Of a stretch of DNA of 18,029 nucleotides, positions 7,040 to 13,813 are shown one piece after another. Position 1 is the first letter of the stretch, and the number at the start of each line of letters is the position of its first letter. Below the pieces are notes generated by a model. The model saw only the letters and a list, made by a program, of their open reading frames with translations. It made no database searches and had not been told where the DNA came from. The DNA is from JBAPRR01 sp049281195 (GTDB lineage: Bacteria; Actinomycetota; Acidimicrobiia; Acidimicrobiales; CAVXTF01), in the NCBI GenBank assembly GCA_049281195.1, contig JBAPRR010000149.1, positions 1-18,029 of the forward strand. Direction: 5' to 3'. Made by a program: the position numbers and the translations under genes.

Positions 7040-7626
7040 GTGTCCTTCCTCAGTACGCTCAACTATGCGCGTCGCCAGAGCACCCGCCTCTGTCCTGCCG
7101 CCATAGGCGCTGCAAGATCTGGCGACTGTCCGAGGTCGCATACGCACGTGGAGAAAAGTGTGGCGCTCAGTTCGAACAGGTGTACTGCTACTGATGGGAG
7201 GCACGCAGTTCAAGTGGGGTGCGAAATGTCATGTAATTGTCGGCGGTTCCTCGACGTTTGTCGGAGGGAGACGGCCGTTGGTTGCTCTAACGATTCGATG
7301 AGGTGCGAGTCATGGCTATGGCCGCGCCGTGGATCCGTAATAAGGGGTACGCAAACGAGCAGATGACGCCGCGACCGGGGACGAACAGCCGCTAGTGGGG
7401 GACGTCATAGGAAAAACGGCAATCAGGGAGAGGCTCAAGGCCGCGCGCAGGAAGATGGATGGATGAGACACACGGCGGGAAGTCTCCGAGCAAGCAAAGG
7501 AGAGCATCATTGACTTCCTGGCCGTCTCGTTGCGACGCGAGGAGGAGGGCCGTAGCGGCACCGGAACCGCGATCTACCTGGTGAGTGCACCGGGGTAGGG
7601 AAGACAAGCCCCAATGGCGCCGACTG
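7040..7626. other. Gene-poor stretch with possible decayed coding remnants
   Basis: No convincing intact gene on either strand. In + frame 3, coding-looking pieces follow one another but are broken by stops. ATG 7194 to TGA 7299 gives a 35-aa frame containing QFKWGAKCHVIVGG. After TAA TAA (7338-7343) comes VRKRADDAATGDEQPLV then GDVIGKTAIRERLKAARRKM, ending in TGA at 7464. The same frame resumes with REVSEQAKESIIDFLAVSL and ends in TAG at 7596. A short overlapping frame (ATG 7312 to TAG 7393) abuts a GTG at 7395. This could be a degraded gene or unrelated micro-ORFs. No tRNA fold and no mobile-element ends were seen. Confidence 0.35.
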
Positions 7627-7654
7627 TCGCCGGCTACCTATAGGTAGCCGGCGA
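7627..7654. terminator. Perfect 28-bp palindrome downstream of msrB
   Basis: Half-site TCGCCGGCTACCTA followed directly by its exact reverse complement. As RNA the GCCGGCTACC arms can close over a TATA loop, giving a stable hairpin. It lies 21 bases beyond the msrB stop on the - strand, so a terminator for msrB is the simplest reading, working in both directions for whatever lies to the left. There is no clear T run on either side, so a protein-binding palindrome is an alternative. Confidence 0.55.
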
Positions 7655-7675
7655 GTAGGTAAGACGCCCTGTCTC

Positions 7676-8098
7676 CTACGCCTCGGATTCGCTCTTCTCG
7701 GGGTCGAACTCGAGCGAGACAGAGTTGATGCAGTAGCGCAGGCCGGTCGGGTTCGGACCGTCAGGGAAGACGTGACCGAGGTGGCCACCACAACGTGCAC
7801 AGGTGATCTCTATGCGGATCATCCCGTGACTGTTGTCGGCGTGCTCCACGATCACGCCGTCGGAGGCGGCTTTAGTGAAGCTCGGCCATCCGGACCCGGA
7901 ATCGAACTTGTCGTCCGAACGGAACAGTTCGGCCCCGCAGGCAGCGCAACGGAACAGTCCCGGATCGTGCTCGTCGAGGAGCGCTCCGGTGAAGGCCGGC
8001 TCCGTTCCCTTCTCCCGCAGCACGTGGTACTGCTCGGGCGTCAGCTCGGCACGCCATTCGAAGTCTGGCTTTTCAACCTTCTCGGTCTCTTGACTCAT
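7676..8098 (-). CDS. msrB: Peptide-methionine (R)-S-oxide reductase MsrB
   Basis: 140-aa MsrB, which reduces the R-sulfoxide of methionine in proteins. Start is the ATG whose complement is at 8096-8098; the much longer open frame upstream is an antisense shadow of the acyl-CoA dehydrogenase gene. The sequence carries zinc-binding Cys pairs CAAC (51/54) and CARC (100/103), SGSGWPSF, HGMIRIEI, GGHLGHVFPDGP and the catalytic motif RYCINSVSLEF with Cys-123. E. coli MsrB has Cys in SGCGWPSF, a candidate resolving cysteine; here it is Ser-69, so this is a one-catalytic-Cys form that would depend on an external reductant. It is cytoplasmic (no signal peptide). The gene is single, divergent from the catabolic operon, with a palindrome just past its stop. 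Confidence 0.95.
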   Translation of the reverse strand: MSQETEKVEKPDFEWRAELTPEQYHVLREKGTEPAFTGALLDEHDPGLFRCAACGAELFRSDDKFDSGSGWPSFTKAASDGVIVEHADNSHGMIRIEITCARCGGHLGHVFPDGPNPTGLRYCINSVSLEFDPEKSESEA

Positions 8099-8127
8099 AC
8101 CTACCAAATTATTGTTTTTTGCCACGG

Positions 8128-8150
8128 ACCGTGCAGTGGGTCTGCACGGT
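8128..8150. promoter_or_regulatory. Operator-like dyad in the msrB/fadE30 divergent promoter region
   Basis: Perfect 9-bp inverted repeat ACCGTGCAG / CTGCACGGT with a 5-base spacer (TGGGT), 29 bases ahead of msrB and 128 bases ahead of the fadE30-like start. Size and symmetry suit a TetR-type dimer site. It does not match the mycobacterial KstR2 consensus as I know it (CAAG..CTTG core). The T-rich stretch TTGTTTTTT next to it (8113-8120) would serve an AT-rich promoter. No regulator gene is present in the window. Confidence 0.45.
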
Positions 8151-8278
8151 GCCCTGCCCGAGCCGATCTCGACTGACGGAGACTGCCGGCCGCTCAAAAT
8201 GAGCGCTCTGTGACCCCTTTGATATCGTCCGCCCAGCGCAGGCCACCTCCCGAGCCGGGAGCTCCTGCCATTCCCCCG

Positions 8279-9466
8279 ATGGACCTTCGCGACAGCAAAG
8301 AGGACGCCGCCTTCAGAGAAGAGGTGCGCACCTGGATCGGGGAGCACCTGGTCGGGGACTTCGCGAGGGCCGGAGACATCGGAGGGCCCGGCCGCGAGCA
8401 CCAGGGGTTCGAGATCAGGCTGGCCTGGGAGCAAGTGCTCGGCGACGAGGGCTGGACCTGCCTTGGTTGGCCCGTCGAATGGGGTGGACGCGGCGCCACC
8501 ATCGCCCAGCAGGTCATCTGGGCAGAGGAGTACGTCCGAGCCTCGTGCCCTGCCCGGGTGGGAGTGGTGGGGGAGGGCCTCCTCGGCCCCACTCTGATCG
8601 CCTACGGCACAGAAGAGCAGAAGAGGCGATTCCTCCAGCCGATCGCCCGCGGTCGCGAGCTCTGGTGCCAGGGCTACTCCGAACCTGACGCCGGGTCCGA
8701 CCTTGCAAATGTACGCACCACAGCGGTGCTCGACGGCGACGAATGGGTCATCAACGGCCAGAAGATCTGGACCTCGCTCGCCCAATGGGCCGAGTGGTGC
8801 TTCGTCCTGTGTAGAACCGATCGCGACTCAGTCCGCCACAAAGGCCTCTCCTACCTACTCGTCCCGATGAAACAGTCGGGCGTCGAGCTGCGACCGATCA
8901 CTCAACTGACCGGAACGTCCGAGTTCAACGAGGTCTTCTTCGACGAAGCGCGAACTTCAGCAGATCTCGTGGTCGGTGAGGTCGGGGAGGGTTGGCGTGT
9001 CGCACTGGCGACGCTCGCTTTCGAGCGAGGCGTCGCTCTCCTTGGCCACCAGCTCCGGTTCAGCCGCGAGCTCGACCAGGTGATCGAGGTTACCAAGCGG
9101 AGGGGAACCAACACCGATCCCGTGGTGCGGCAACGCCTGGCTCGATCATGGGAGACCCTGTCGATCCTTCGTATGAACATTCTTCGCTCCCTTCGGGGCC
9201 TCGAAGGTCCGCTGTCCACTCCCGAGGCGTCAATCGCGAAGCTCTTCTGGGGGACCTGGCACCGTGGCCTCGGGGAGCTCGCCATGGACGTGTTAGGGAT
9301 GGAGTCGACCGTTGCGGATGCCATGCCGTACGAATTGTCCGAGCTCCAAAGCCTGTTCCTGTTCAGCAGGGCTGACACGATCTATGGCGGTTCGAATCAG
9401 ATACAACGCAACATCATCGCCGAACGGGTCCTCGGACTCCCCCCGGAACCGAAGGGAACAAGTTGA
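8279..9466 (+). CDS. fadE30: Acyl-CoA dehydrogenase, FadE30-like (HIP side-chain degradation)
   Basis: 395-aa FAD-dependent acyl-CoA dehydrogenase. Similarity to mycobacterial FadE30 as I recall it runs through GGPGREHQGFE, WCQGYSEPDAGSDLA, VINGQKIWTSLAQWAEWCFVL, EFNEVFF and DTIYGGSNQIQRNIIAERVLGLP. FadE30 is assigned to beta-oxidation of the propionyl side chain of HIP-CoA, the steroid C/D-ring remnant. The catalytic Glu of classical enzymes (YEGT near the C-terminus) is Gly here (YGGS). Glu-249 in ATLAFERG lies where isovaleryl-CoA dehydrogenase has its catalytic Glu, so activity is probably kept. The ATG at 8279 is preferred over the GTG at 8210, which would add a Pro-rich tail unlike homologues. 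The next gene, ipdF-like, overlaps by 4 bases, the same adjacency as in Mycobacterium. Confidence 0.85.
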   Translation: MDLRDSKEDAAFREEVRTWIGEHLVGDFARAGDIGGPGREHQGFEIRLAWEQVLGDEGWTCLGWPVEWGGRGATIAQQVIWAEEYVRASCPARVGVVGEGLLGPTLIAYGTEEQKRRFLQPIARGRELWCQGYSEPDAGSDLANVRTTAVLDGDEWVINGQKIWTSLAQWAEWCFVLCRTDRDSVRHKGLSYLLVPMKQSGVELRPITQLTGTSEFNEVFFDEARTSADLVVGEVGEGWRVALATLAFERGVALLGHQLRFSRELDQVIEVTKRRGTNTDPVVRQRLARSWETLSILRMNILRSLRGLEGPLSTPEASIAKLFWGTWHRGLGELAMDVLGMESTVADAMPYELSELQSLFLFSRADTIYGGSNQIQRNIIAERVLGLPPEPKGTS

Positions 9467-10266
9467 CCGAAACCCCGCCACTTTGGAATGCGCCATTACC
9501 GAGTCCACCGTCCGGACACGGCCTGCTGAAAGAGAAGGTCGTCGTGGTCACAGCGGCCGCTGGGACCGGGATCGGCTTCTCCACAGCCGAACGTTGCGCC
9601 GAAGAGGGAGCCACGGTAGTGATCTCCGATACCCACGAGCGCCGGCTTTCGGAAGCTGCGGATCGACTTGCTGAGATCGGCTCACAACGCCCGCTTGCTG
9701 TCCGCTGCGACGTGACCGTCGAACAAGACGTTCAGAACCTTTACAGCTCAGTTCTCGAAGAGCACGGTCGGATAGACGTCGCGGTAAACAACGCTGGTCT
9801 GGGCGGGACAACGAACATCGTCGACATGTCGGACGAGCAGTGGTCCGCGGTTCTGAACGTCACCCTCACCGGAACCTTTCGTTGCACCCGGGCCGTGCTC
9901 GGACACATGTATGAACGAGGCGCAGGAGTAGTGGTGAACAACGCTTCGGTTCTCGGGTGGAGGGCCCAGGCCGGCCAAGCCCACTATGCGGCAGCGAAGG
10001 CCGGTGTGATGGCACTTACACGTTGCGCGGCTGCAGAGTCAGCACCTCACAATGTCCGAGTGAACGCAGTGTCGCCGAGCCTGGCGATGCACCCGTTCTT
10101 GAACAGGGTCATTTCAGGAGAGGAGCTCGAACTCCTCAGGAGCCGCGAGCTGTTCAACCGCTCTGCCGAGACATGGGAAGTGGCGAACGTGATCGTGTTC
10201 CTTGCCAGCGATTACTCCACGTATATGAGCGGGGAGATCGTTTCCGTGTCGAGCCAGCACCCCTGA
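9463..10266 (+). CDS. ipdF: Short-chain dehydrogenase/reductase, IpdF-like
   Basis: 267-aa classical SDR starting at a TTG that overlaps the fadE30 stop (TTGA), with a GAAGGGA ribosome-site candidate upstream. The Rossmann glycine motif is unusual, TAAAGTGIG (30-38). NNAG lies near 109-112, and the catalytic Ser-162, Tyr-175 and Lys-179 are present (NNASVLGWRAQ, HYAAAKAGVMALTRC). The AAAGTGIG variant, NNASVLGWRAQ and the ending SVSSQHP closely resemble mycobacterial IpdF (Rv3559c) as I recall it, which is encoded next to fadE30. IpdF acts on the ring keto/hydroxyl group of hydrindane-CoA intermediates of HIP degradation; I do not assign the exact step or direction. Cytoplasmic, NAD(P)-dependent. 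An ordinary SDR of another pathway is the main alternative. Confidence 0.85.
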   Translation: MTETPPLWNAPLPSPPSGHGLLKEKVVVVTAAAGTGIGFSTAERCAEEGATVVISDTHERRLSEAADRLAEIGSQRPLAVRCDVTVEQDVQNLYSSVLEEHGRIDVAVNNAGLGGTTNIVDMSDEQWSAVLNVTLTGTFRCTRAVLGHMYERGAGVVVNNASVLGWRAQAGQAHYAAAKAGVMALTRCAAAESAPHNVRVNAVSPSLAMHPFLNRVISGEELELLRSRELFNRSAETWEVANVIVFLASDYSTYMSGEIVSVSSQHP

Positions 10267-10314
10267 TCTCGGGCTCCGCTCCTCACTCCGACCACCGATT
10301 AGGAGGATTTGTTC

Positions 10315-11241
10315 ATGCGAGCGCGAATTTTCGTAGAACCACAACAGGGGTCGACCTATGAGCAGCAGCTCGCGGTCGCTCAGTCCGCCGAAAAGCTCGG
10401 GTTCGATGCCTTCTTCAGATCCGACCACTTCCTGACCATGAGCGGCGACGGGATGCCGGGACCGACCGACTCGTGGGTCACGCTTGCCGGCATCGCCAGG
10501 GAGACCGACCGCATCAGGCTGGGCACCCTGCTCACCTCTGCCACGTTCCGTCTTCCGTCGATCCTCGCCATCTCGGTGGCGGAGGTCGACGCAATGAGCG
10601 GTGGACGCGTCGAGCTGGGTCTGGGCGCGGGATGGTTCGAGGATGAGCACACGTCCTATGGGATTCCGTTCCCATCGGTGAGGGAGCGGTTCGAGCGCCT
10701 TGGTGAACAGCTCGAGATCATCACCGGGCTGTGGGACACCCCTCCCGGGGAGAAATTCTCGTTCGACGGACGTCACTACAAGCTGACCGACAGCCCGGCA
10801 CTTCCGAAGCCCGTGCAATCGCCGCACCCGCCGATCATCATCGGCGGCGGGGGGGCCAAACGGACTCCTGAGCTAGCCGCGCGCTTTGGCAGCGAGTTCA
10901 ACCTTCCCTTCTTCCCACCCAGCGATGCCGAAAGGCAGTACGCCTTGGTGCGTGCGGCATGCGAACGTATCGGGCGCGATCCCGGGGATCTGATCTATTC
11001 GGCTGCCTCGACGGTTTGCTGTGGCAGAGATGAGCCAGAGATCCAGCGGCGGGCCGACAGGATAGGAACGCCTCTCGACCAGCTTCGGCAGTTCGCCACG
11101 GCGGGTACGCCGGACCAGGTAGTAGAACGCTTGCGCCAGTTCGGGGAGGCCGGAGCCGAGGTCGTTTACCTTCAGGTTCTCGACATGTCCGACCTCGACC
11201 ACCTGGGGCTGCTGGGAGAAGAAGTCCTCCCACATCTATAG
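10315..11241 (+). CDS. LLM-class flavin oxidoreductase, probably F420-dependent
   Basis: 308-aa luciferase-like (LLM) TIM-barrel oxidoreductase. AGGAGG at 10301-10306 places the start at the ATG at 10315. Family marks are the N-terminal GFDAFFRSDHFL, RIRLGTLLTSATFRLPSILA, the MSGGRVELGLGAGWFEDEH signature with SVRERFERLGEQLEII after it, and PPIIIGGGGAKRTPELAARF. This pattern is that of actinobacterial F420-dependent members rather than FMN monooxygenases, though cofactor choice cannot be proved by eye. It follows the ipdF-like gene after 48 bases in the same direction and probably belongs to the same transcript, so the substrate may be a steroid or related intermediate (inference). It is the last gene before the 314-base intergenic region. 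Confidence 0.88.
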   Translation: MRARIFVEPQQGSTYEQQLAVAQSAEKLGFDAFFRSDHFLTMSGDGMPGPTDSWVTLAGIARETDRIRLGTLLTSATFRLPSILAISVAEVDAMSGGRVELGLGAGWFEDEHTSYGIPFPSVRERFERLGEQLEIITGLWDTPPGEKFSFDGRHYKLTDSPALPKPVQSPHPPIIIGGGGAKRTPELAARFGSEFNLPFFPPSDAERQYALVRAACERIGRDPGDLIYSAASTVCCGRDEPEIQRRADRIGTPLDQLRQFATAGTPDQVVERLRQFGEAGAEVVYLQVLDMSDLDHLGLLGEEVLPHL

Positions 11242-11555
11242 GTCGGATCACTCATTCAATAGCAATTCCATAGGGATTACAGAGACTTGTTATGGCCTTT
11301 GTTCGCACTTTGTTTGCGATTGGAACTCCATTCGTTCACGTGTAGGACGCTTGCCGTTCACGATTGAGACATCTGTACGGAAAAATCGTTTAAACATTCG
11401 CAATTCCTCAATTATTAGGAGTGCTGAAAGACCCGGAATTCTGTAGCGTGCACACTGGATCCAGGCGGAGTCTGTGCATACGGGGTGAATGTTCAGTGAC
11501 TCCAAAGACTCGCTCGACTGGTCCGGGCACGGTCCACAACTAGTTGGGAGCATTC
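11242..11555. other. AT-rich intergenic region, promoter of the beta-helix gene
   Basis: No gene on either strand. The stretch is visibly richer in A/T than its surroundings, especially 11370-11420. Possible promoter elements are TTGAGA at 11364-11369 followed after 18 bases by GTTTAA, and CAATTATTAGGAG a little downstream; neither is strong. No clear terminator hairpin follows the LLM gene stop. The region ends with GGGAG five bases before the ATG at 11556. It is read as the control region of the secreted beta-helix gene. Confidence 0.45.
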
Positions 11556-13643
11556 ATGAGTCTCAAGTTCCTACGGCAAGCCTCCGGTCGGGCTCTTGTC
11601 GTTGCAGCGATGACGGCCGGCCTGATCGGAGCTACCGCAGCGGTTGCTTCGGCATCGACAACACCGGGCAACAAGTGGTACGTCGCCACTTCGGGTACCG
11701 ACACGAACAATGACTGCGCAGTTAAAACGAATCCGTGCGCAACCATCGATCACGCCTTGGCGGAGCAGGCTGCATCCGGAGTAACAGGCACGATCCATGT
11801 AAAGGCCGGCACCTACTCTCAGCAGGTTCTGGTCGGAGCAGGTAACTCGAACGTGGTCATCGACGGCGCGGGCGCATCGACCACGACGATCGATGCTCCT
11901 TCCGCCGGCCTTGCCAGTGACACGGACACCGATTCGTCTGAACCACAGTTCTACGTAGTCGATGTTTCCCCCGGGATCAGCGGAGTCACGCTGGAGAACT
12001 TCTCGGTCAACGGCACGACCGCCTCCTCGTTCCTCGACGGCGACGGCGACAGCTGCTCACAGAGCTTCGTGGGCGTCTACTACCACGAGTCCTCCGGAAC
12101 GATCAGTGACGTCGACGTGACCGGAATAGACCTTCCTGGTGACCTCTTCGGATGCCAGGGCGGTACCGGGATCTACGTCAACAGCTCGAGCAGTGACCAC
12201 GCGACGGTCTCGATGACAGGTGTATCGGAGCTCACCACGGCTTTCACATCCCTGACAAAGGCCGCTCTTCCCGCCGGTACCTACAGCCAGGACATCCTTC
12301 CTGTAAAAGCGGAGCCGGCTGGTTGGACCAGTGGGAGTGTGGCCGTCAATGGATACATCGTCAGCGCCAGCGCGGACGGTCCGAAGGACTTGTTCATCAC
12401 CGGCACGACGAGTACTGCGTCGCCTGACAAGTCGGTGGTCAACTACGACCCGTACACGCCTGCGTACGACAAAAACGGCATCGCTTGCGATGACGCGTAC
12501 ACCAAGTGCACGATCTCCGGTGCCACGATCCAAGGCGATGGCCCGCAGAACGGCATCGGTCAGAACGGAATCCTCGCTTGGGGATCCGAAAACGTGACGA
12601 TCGACGGTGGAACCACCGTGTCGAACAACACATGGACCGGTGGCGGAGGCTCGGGCAACGCGGCGTCGGGAATCCTTCTCCTGAACGGTGGAACCTTCAC
12701 CGTCGAGAACAGCAATGTCAGCGACAATGACGTGAATATCTACGCCGGAGAGATCCAGGCCTACGGCCTCGTCAACCCGACCGTCGGCACCTGGACGATC
12801 AACGACAACATTGCTTCCGGAGCTACGTCAGATGGTGCCTCCGCCGGCGAAGACGGATATGGAGAAGGTATCCAGCTGGACAGCACCACCAACGGCGTGG
12901 TCGTCCAGGACAACCAGGTTTCCGGTAGCGCCCAGGCCAACCTGCTTTTGACCGGTGTCAGCGGTGCGACAATCGGAGGCCCGGGGACTGACCAGGGGAA
13001 CATCTTCACCGACAGTTTCGCGGGAGCGGGAATGGTCGTGGGAGGTCCGGGAACCGAGTGCGAATACGCATACGGGAACAGCTGTGCGCCGGGTAACGGG
13101 AACCCTGACCAGTTCTCGAGCGTGGGGAACACCTTCATCGACAACTCGTCGACTGGCAACGGCGCCGGCCTCGTGGTCGAGGGTTCGTACGACCCGTCGC
13201 TCGTCGGTCCTGCCGACCCCGACGCTGCGTACTCCAACACCTTCACCGGAAACGTGTGGCAGGGCAATCTCTTCGCCAATGCCGCGGACTTCAGCACGGA
13301 GGGATCGACCAACGGTCCGGTCCAGAACTCCTACAGCGGGAACGTGGCGAACGGGGTTGCGTGCAACCCGACCGAGGGAGGATCTGCTTCACTCGACGGT
13401 TTGAGTGGTGGAAGCACGGTTGCCGATGTGACCACGACCTCAGGCAGCCCTGACATCACGACCACCGCCAGTGGTGGATTCAACAGTGTCAGCTCCGGAG
13501 AGGGAGTGACCGACGGAGACGTGGATATCACGCCCGGGACCACGGTTAGTTCAACCTCGGGAAGCAGCGCTGTGCTGTCTGGAAATGCGAAAGATAGCAA
13601 TTCCAGCGACACGCTCAGCTTTGGAAACCTCTGGGGCTGTTAG
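11556..13643 (+). CDS. Secreted right-handed parallel beta-helix repeat protein
   Basis: 695-aa exported protein. Residues 1-33 are a signal peptide: basic MSLKFLRQASGR, hydrophobic core, cleavage after VASA. The mature N-terminus (WYVATSGTDTNNDCAVKTNPC, ATIDHALAEQ, GTIHVKAGTY) is the 'DUF1565/pectin-lyase-like' opening. Many short Gly/Asn/Ser/Thr/Val-rich rungs follow with asparagine-ladder patterns (NVVIDGAGASTTTID, NVTIDGGTTVSNNTW, GIQLDSTTNGVVVQDNQVSG, GNTFIDNSSTGNGAGLVVEG). The last 90 residues are Ser/Thr/Gly-rich and end in GNLWGC. There is no LPXTG, no C-terminal membrane helix and no lyase or hydrolase active site I can name. It is probably released or loosely wall-bound; polysaccharide binding or degradation and adhesion are possible. 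The ATG at 11556 with GGGAG upstream is preferred to the TTG at 11544. It sits among steroid-type catabolic genes but has its own leader region and terminator. Confidence 0.85.
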   Translation: MSLKFLRQASGRALVVAAMTAGLIGATAAVASASTTPGNKWYVATSGTDTNNDCAVKTNPCATIDHALAEQAASGVTGTIHVKAGTYSQQVLVGAGNSNVVIDGAGASTTTIDAPSAGLASDTDTDSSEPQFYVVDVSPGISGVTLENFSVNGTTASSFLDGDGDSCSQSFVGVYYHESSGTISDVDVTGIDLPGDLFGCQGGTGIYVNSSSSDHATVSMTGVSELTTAFTSLTKAALPAGTYSQDILPVKAEPAGWTSGSVAVNGYIVSASADGPKDLFITGTTSTASPDKSVVNYDPYTPAYDKNGIACDDAYTKCTISGATIQGDGPQNGIGQNGILAWGSENVTIDGGTTVSNNTWTGGGGSGNAASGILLLNGGTFTVENSNVSDNDVNIYAGEIQAYGLVNPTVGTWTINDNIASGATSDGASAGEDGYGEGIQLDSTTNGVVVQDNQVSGSAQANLLLTGVSGATIGGPGTDQGNIFTDSFAGAGMVVGGPGTECEYAYGNSCAPGNGNPDQFSSVGNTFIDNSSTGNGAGLVVEGSYDPSLVGPADPDAAYSNTFTGNVWQGNLFANAADFSTEGSTNGPVQNSYSGNVANGVACNPTEGGSASLDGLSGGSTVADVTTTSGSPDITTTASGGFNSVSSGEGVTDGDVDITPGTTVSSTSGSSAVLSGNAKDSNSSDTLSFGNLWGC

Positions 13644-13670
13644 TCCCGCAGTTCAACATTGAAAAAGTGA

Positions 13671-13704
13671 CCGAAGGGCGGGGCCGAAAGGTCCCGCCCT
13701 TCGG
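13671..13704 (+). terminator. Strong hairpin terminator after the beta-helix gene
   Basis: Perfect 12-bp stem CCGAAGGGCGGG / CCCGCCCTTCGG with a 10-base loop, 27 bases after the stop. No T run follows, so it is an actinobacterial-type GC hairpin rather than a textbook intrinsic terminator. It falls inside the 5'-most open frame of the following ligase gene, which argues that the ligase starts further downstream. Confidence 0.75.
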
Positions 13705-13813
13705 CGCTCCCACCATCAGCAAAAACTTCGCCTCCAGCGGAGCAACCGCCCATATGTGGCCCCTGGCCTGGGACTTCTGGTCCAATCCCGAGTGTAGGAA
13801 CTACCCTGACGAG

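Noticed and set aside
7464..7466. Possible selenocysteine or read-through TGA
   Set aside because: No SECIS-like hairpin was apparent and the flanking frame contains other stops, so decay is simpler.
6993..7626. tRNA or CRISPR in the gene-poor gap
   Set aside because: No cloverleaf or regularly spaced repeat was found on reading either strand.
7507..7800. 97-codon - strand ORF overlapping msrB
   Set aside because: Arg/Ser/Pro-rich, no ribosome site, shares DNA with a certain gene.
8099..8278. KstR2-type operator upstream of fadE30
   Set aside because: No CAAG..CTTG palindrome is present; only the different GTGCAG/CTGCAC dyad is seen.
8099..8785. N-terminal extension of the msrB frame to a start at 8785
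   Set aside because: It is antisense to the fadE30-like gene, and MsrB homologues begin at the ATG at 8098.
12761..13312. 183-codon - strand ORF in the beta-helix gene
   Set aside because: Shadow frame of a repetitive Gly/Ser/Asn-rich coding sequence; no independent signals.
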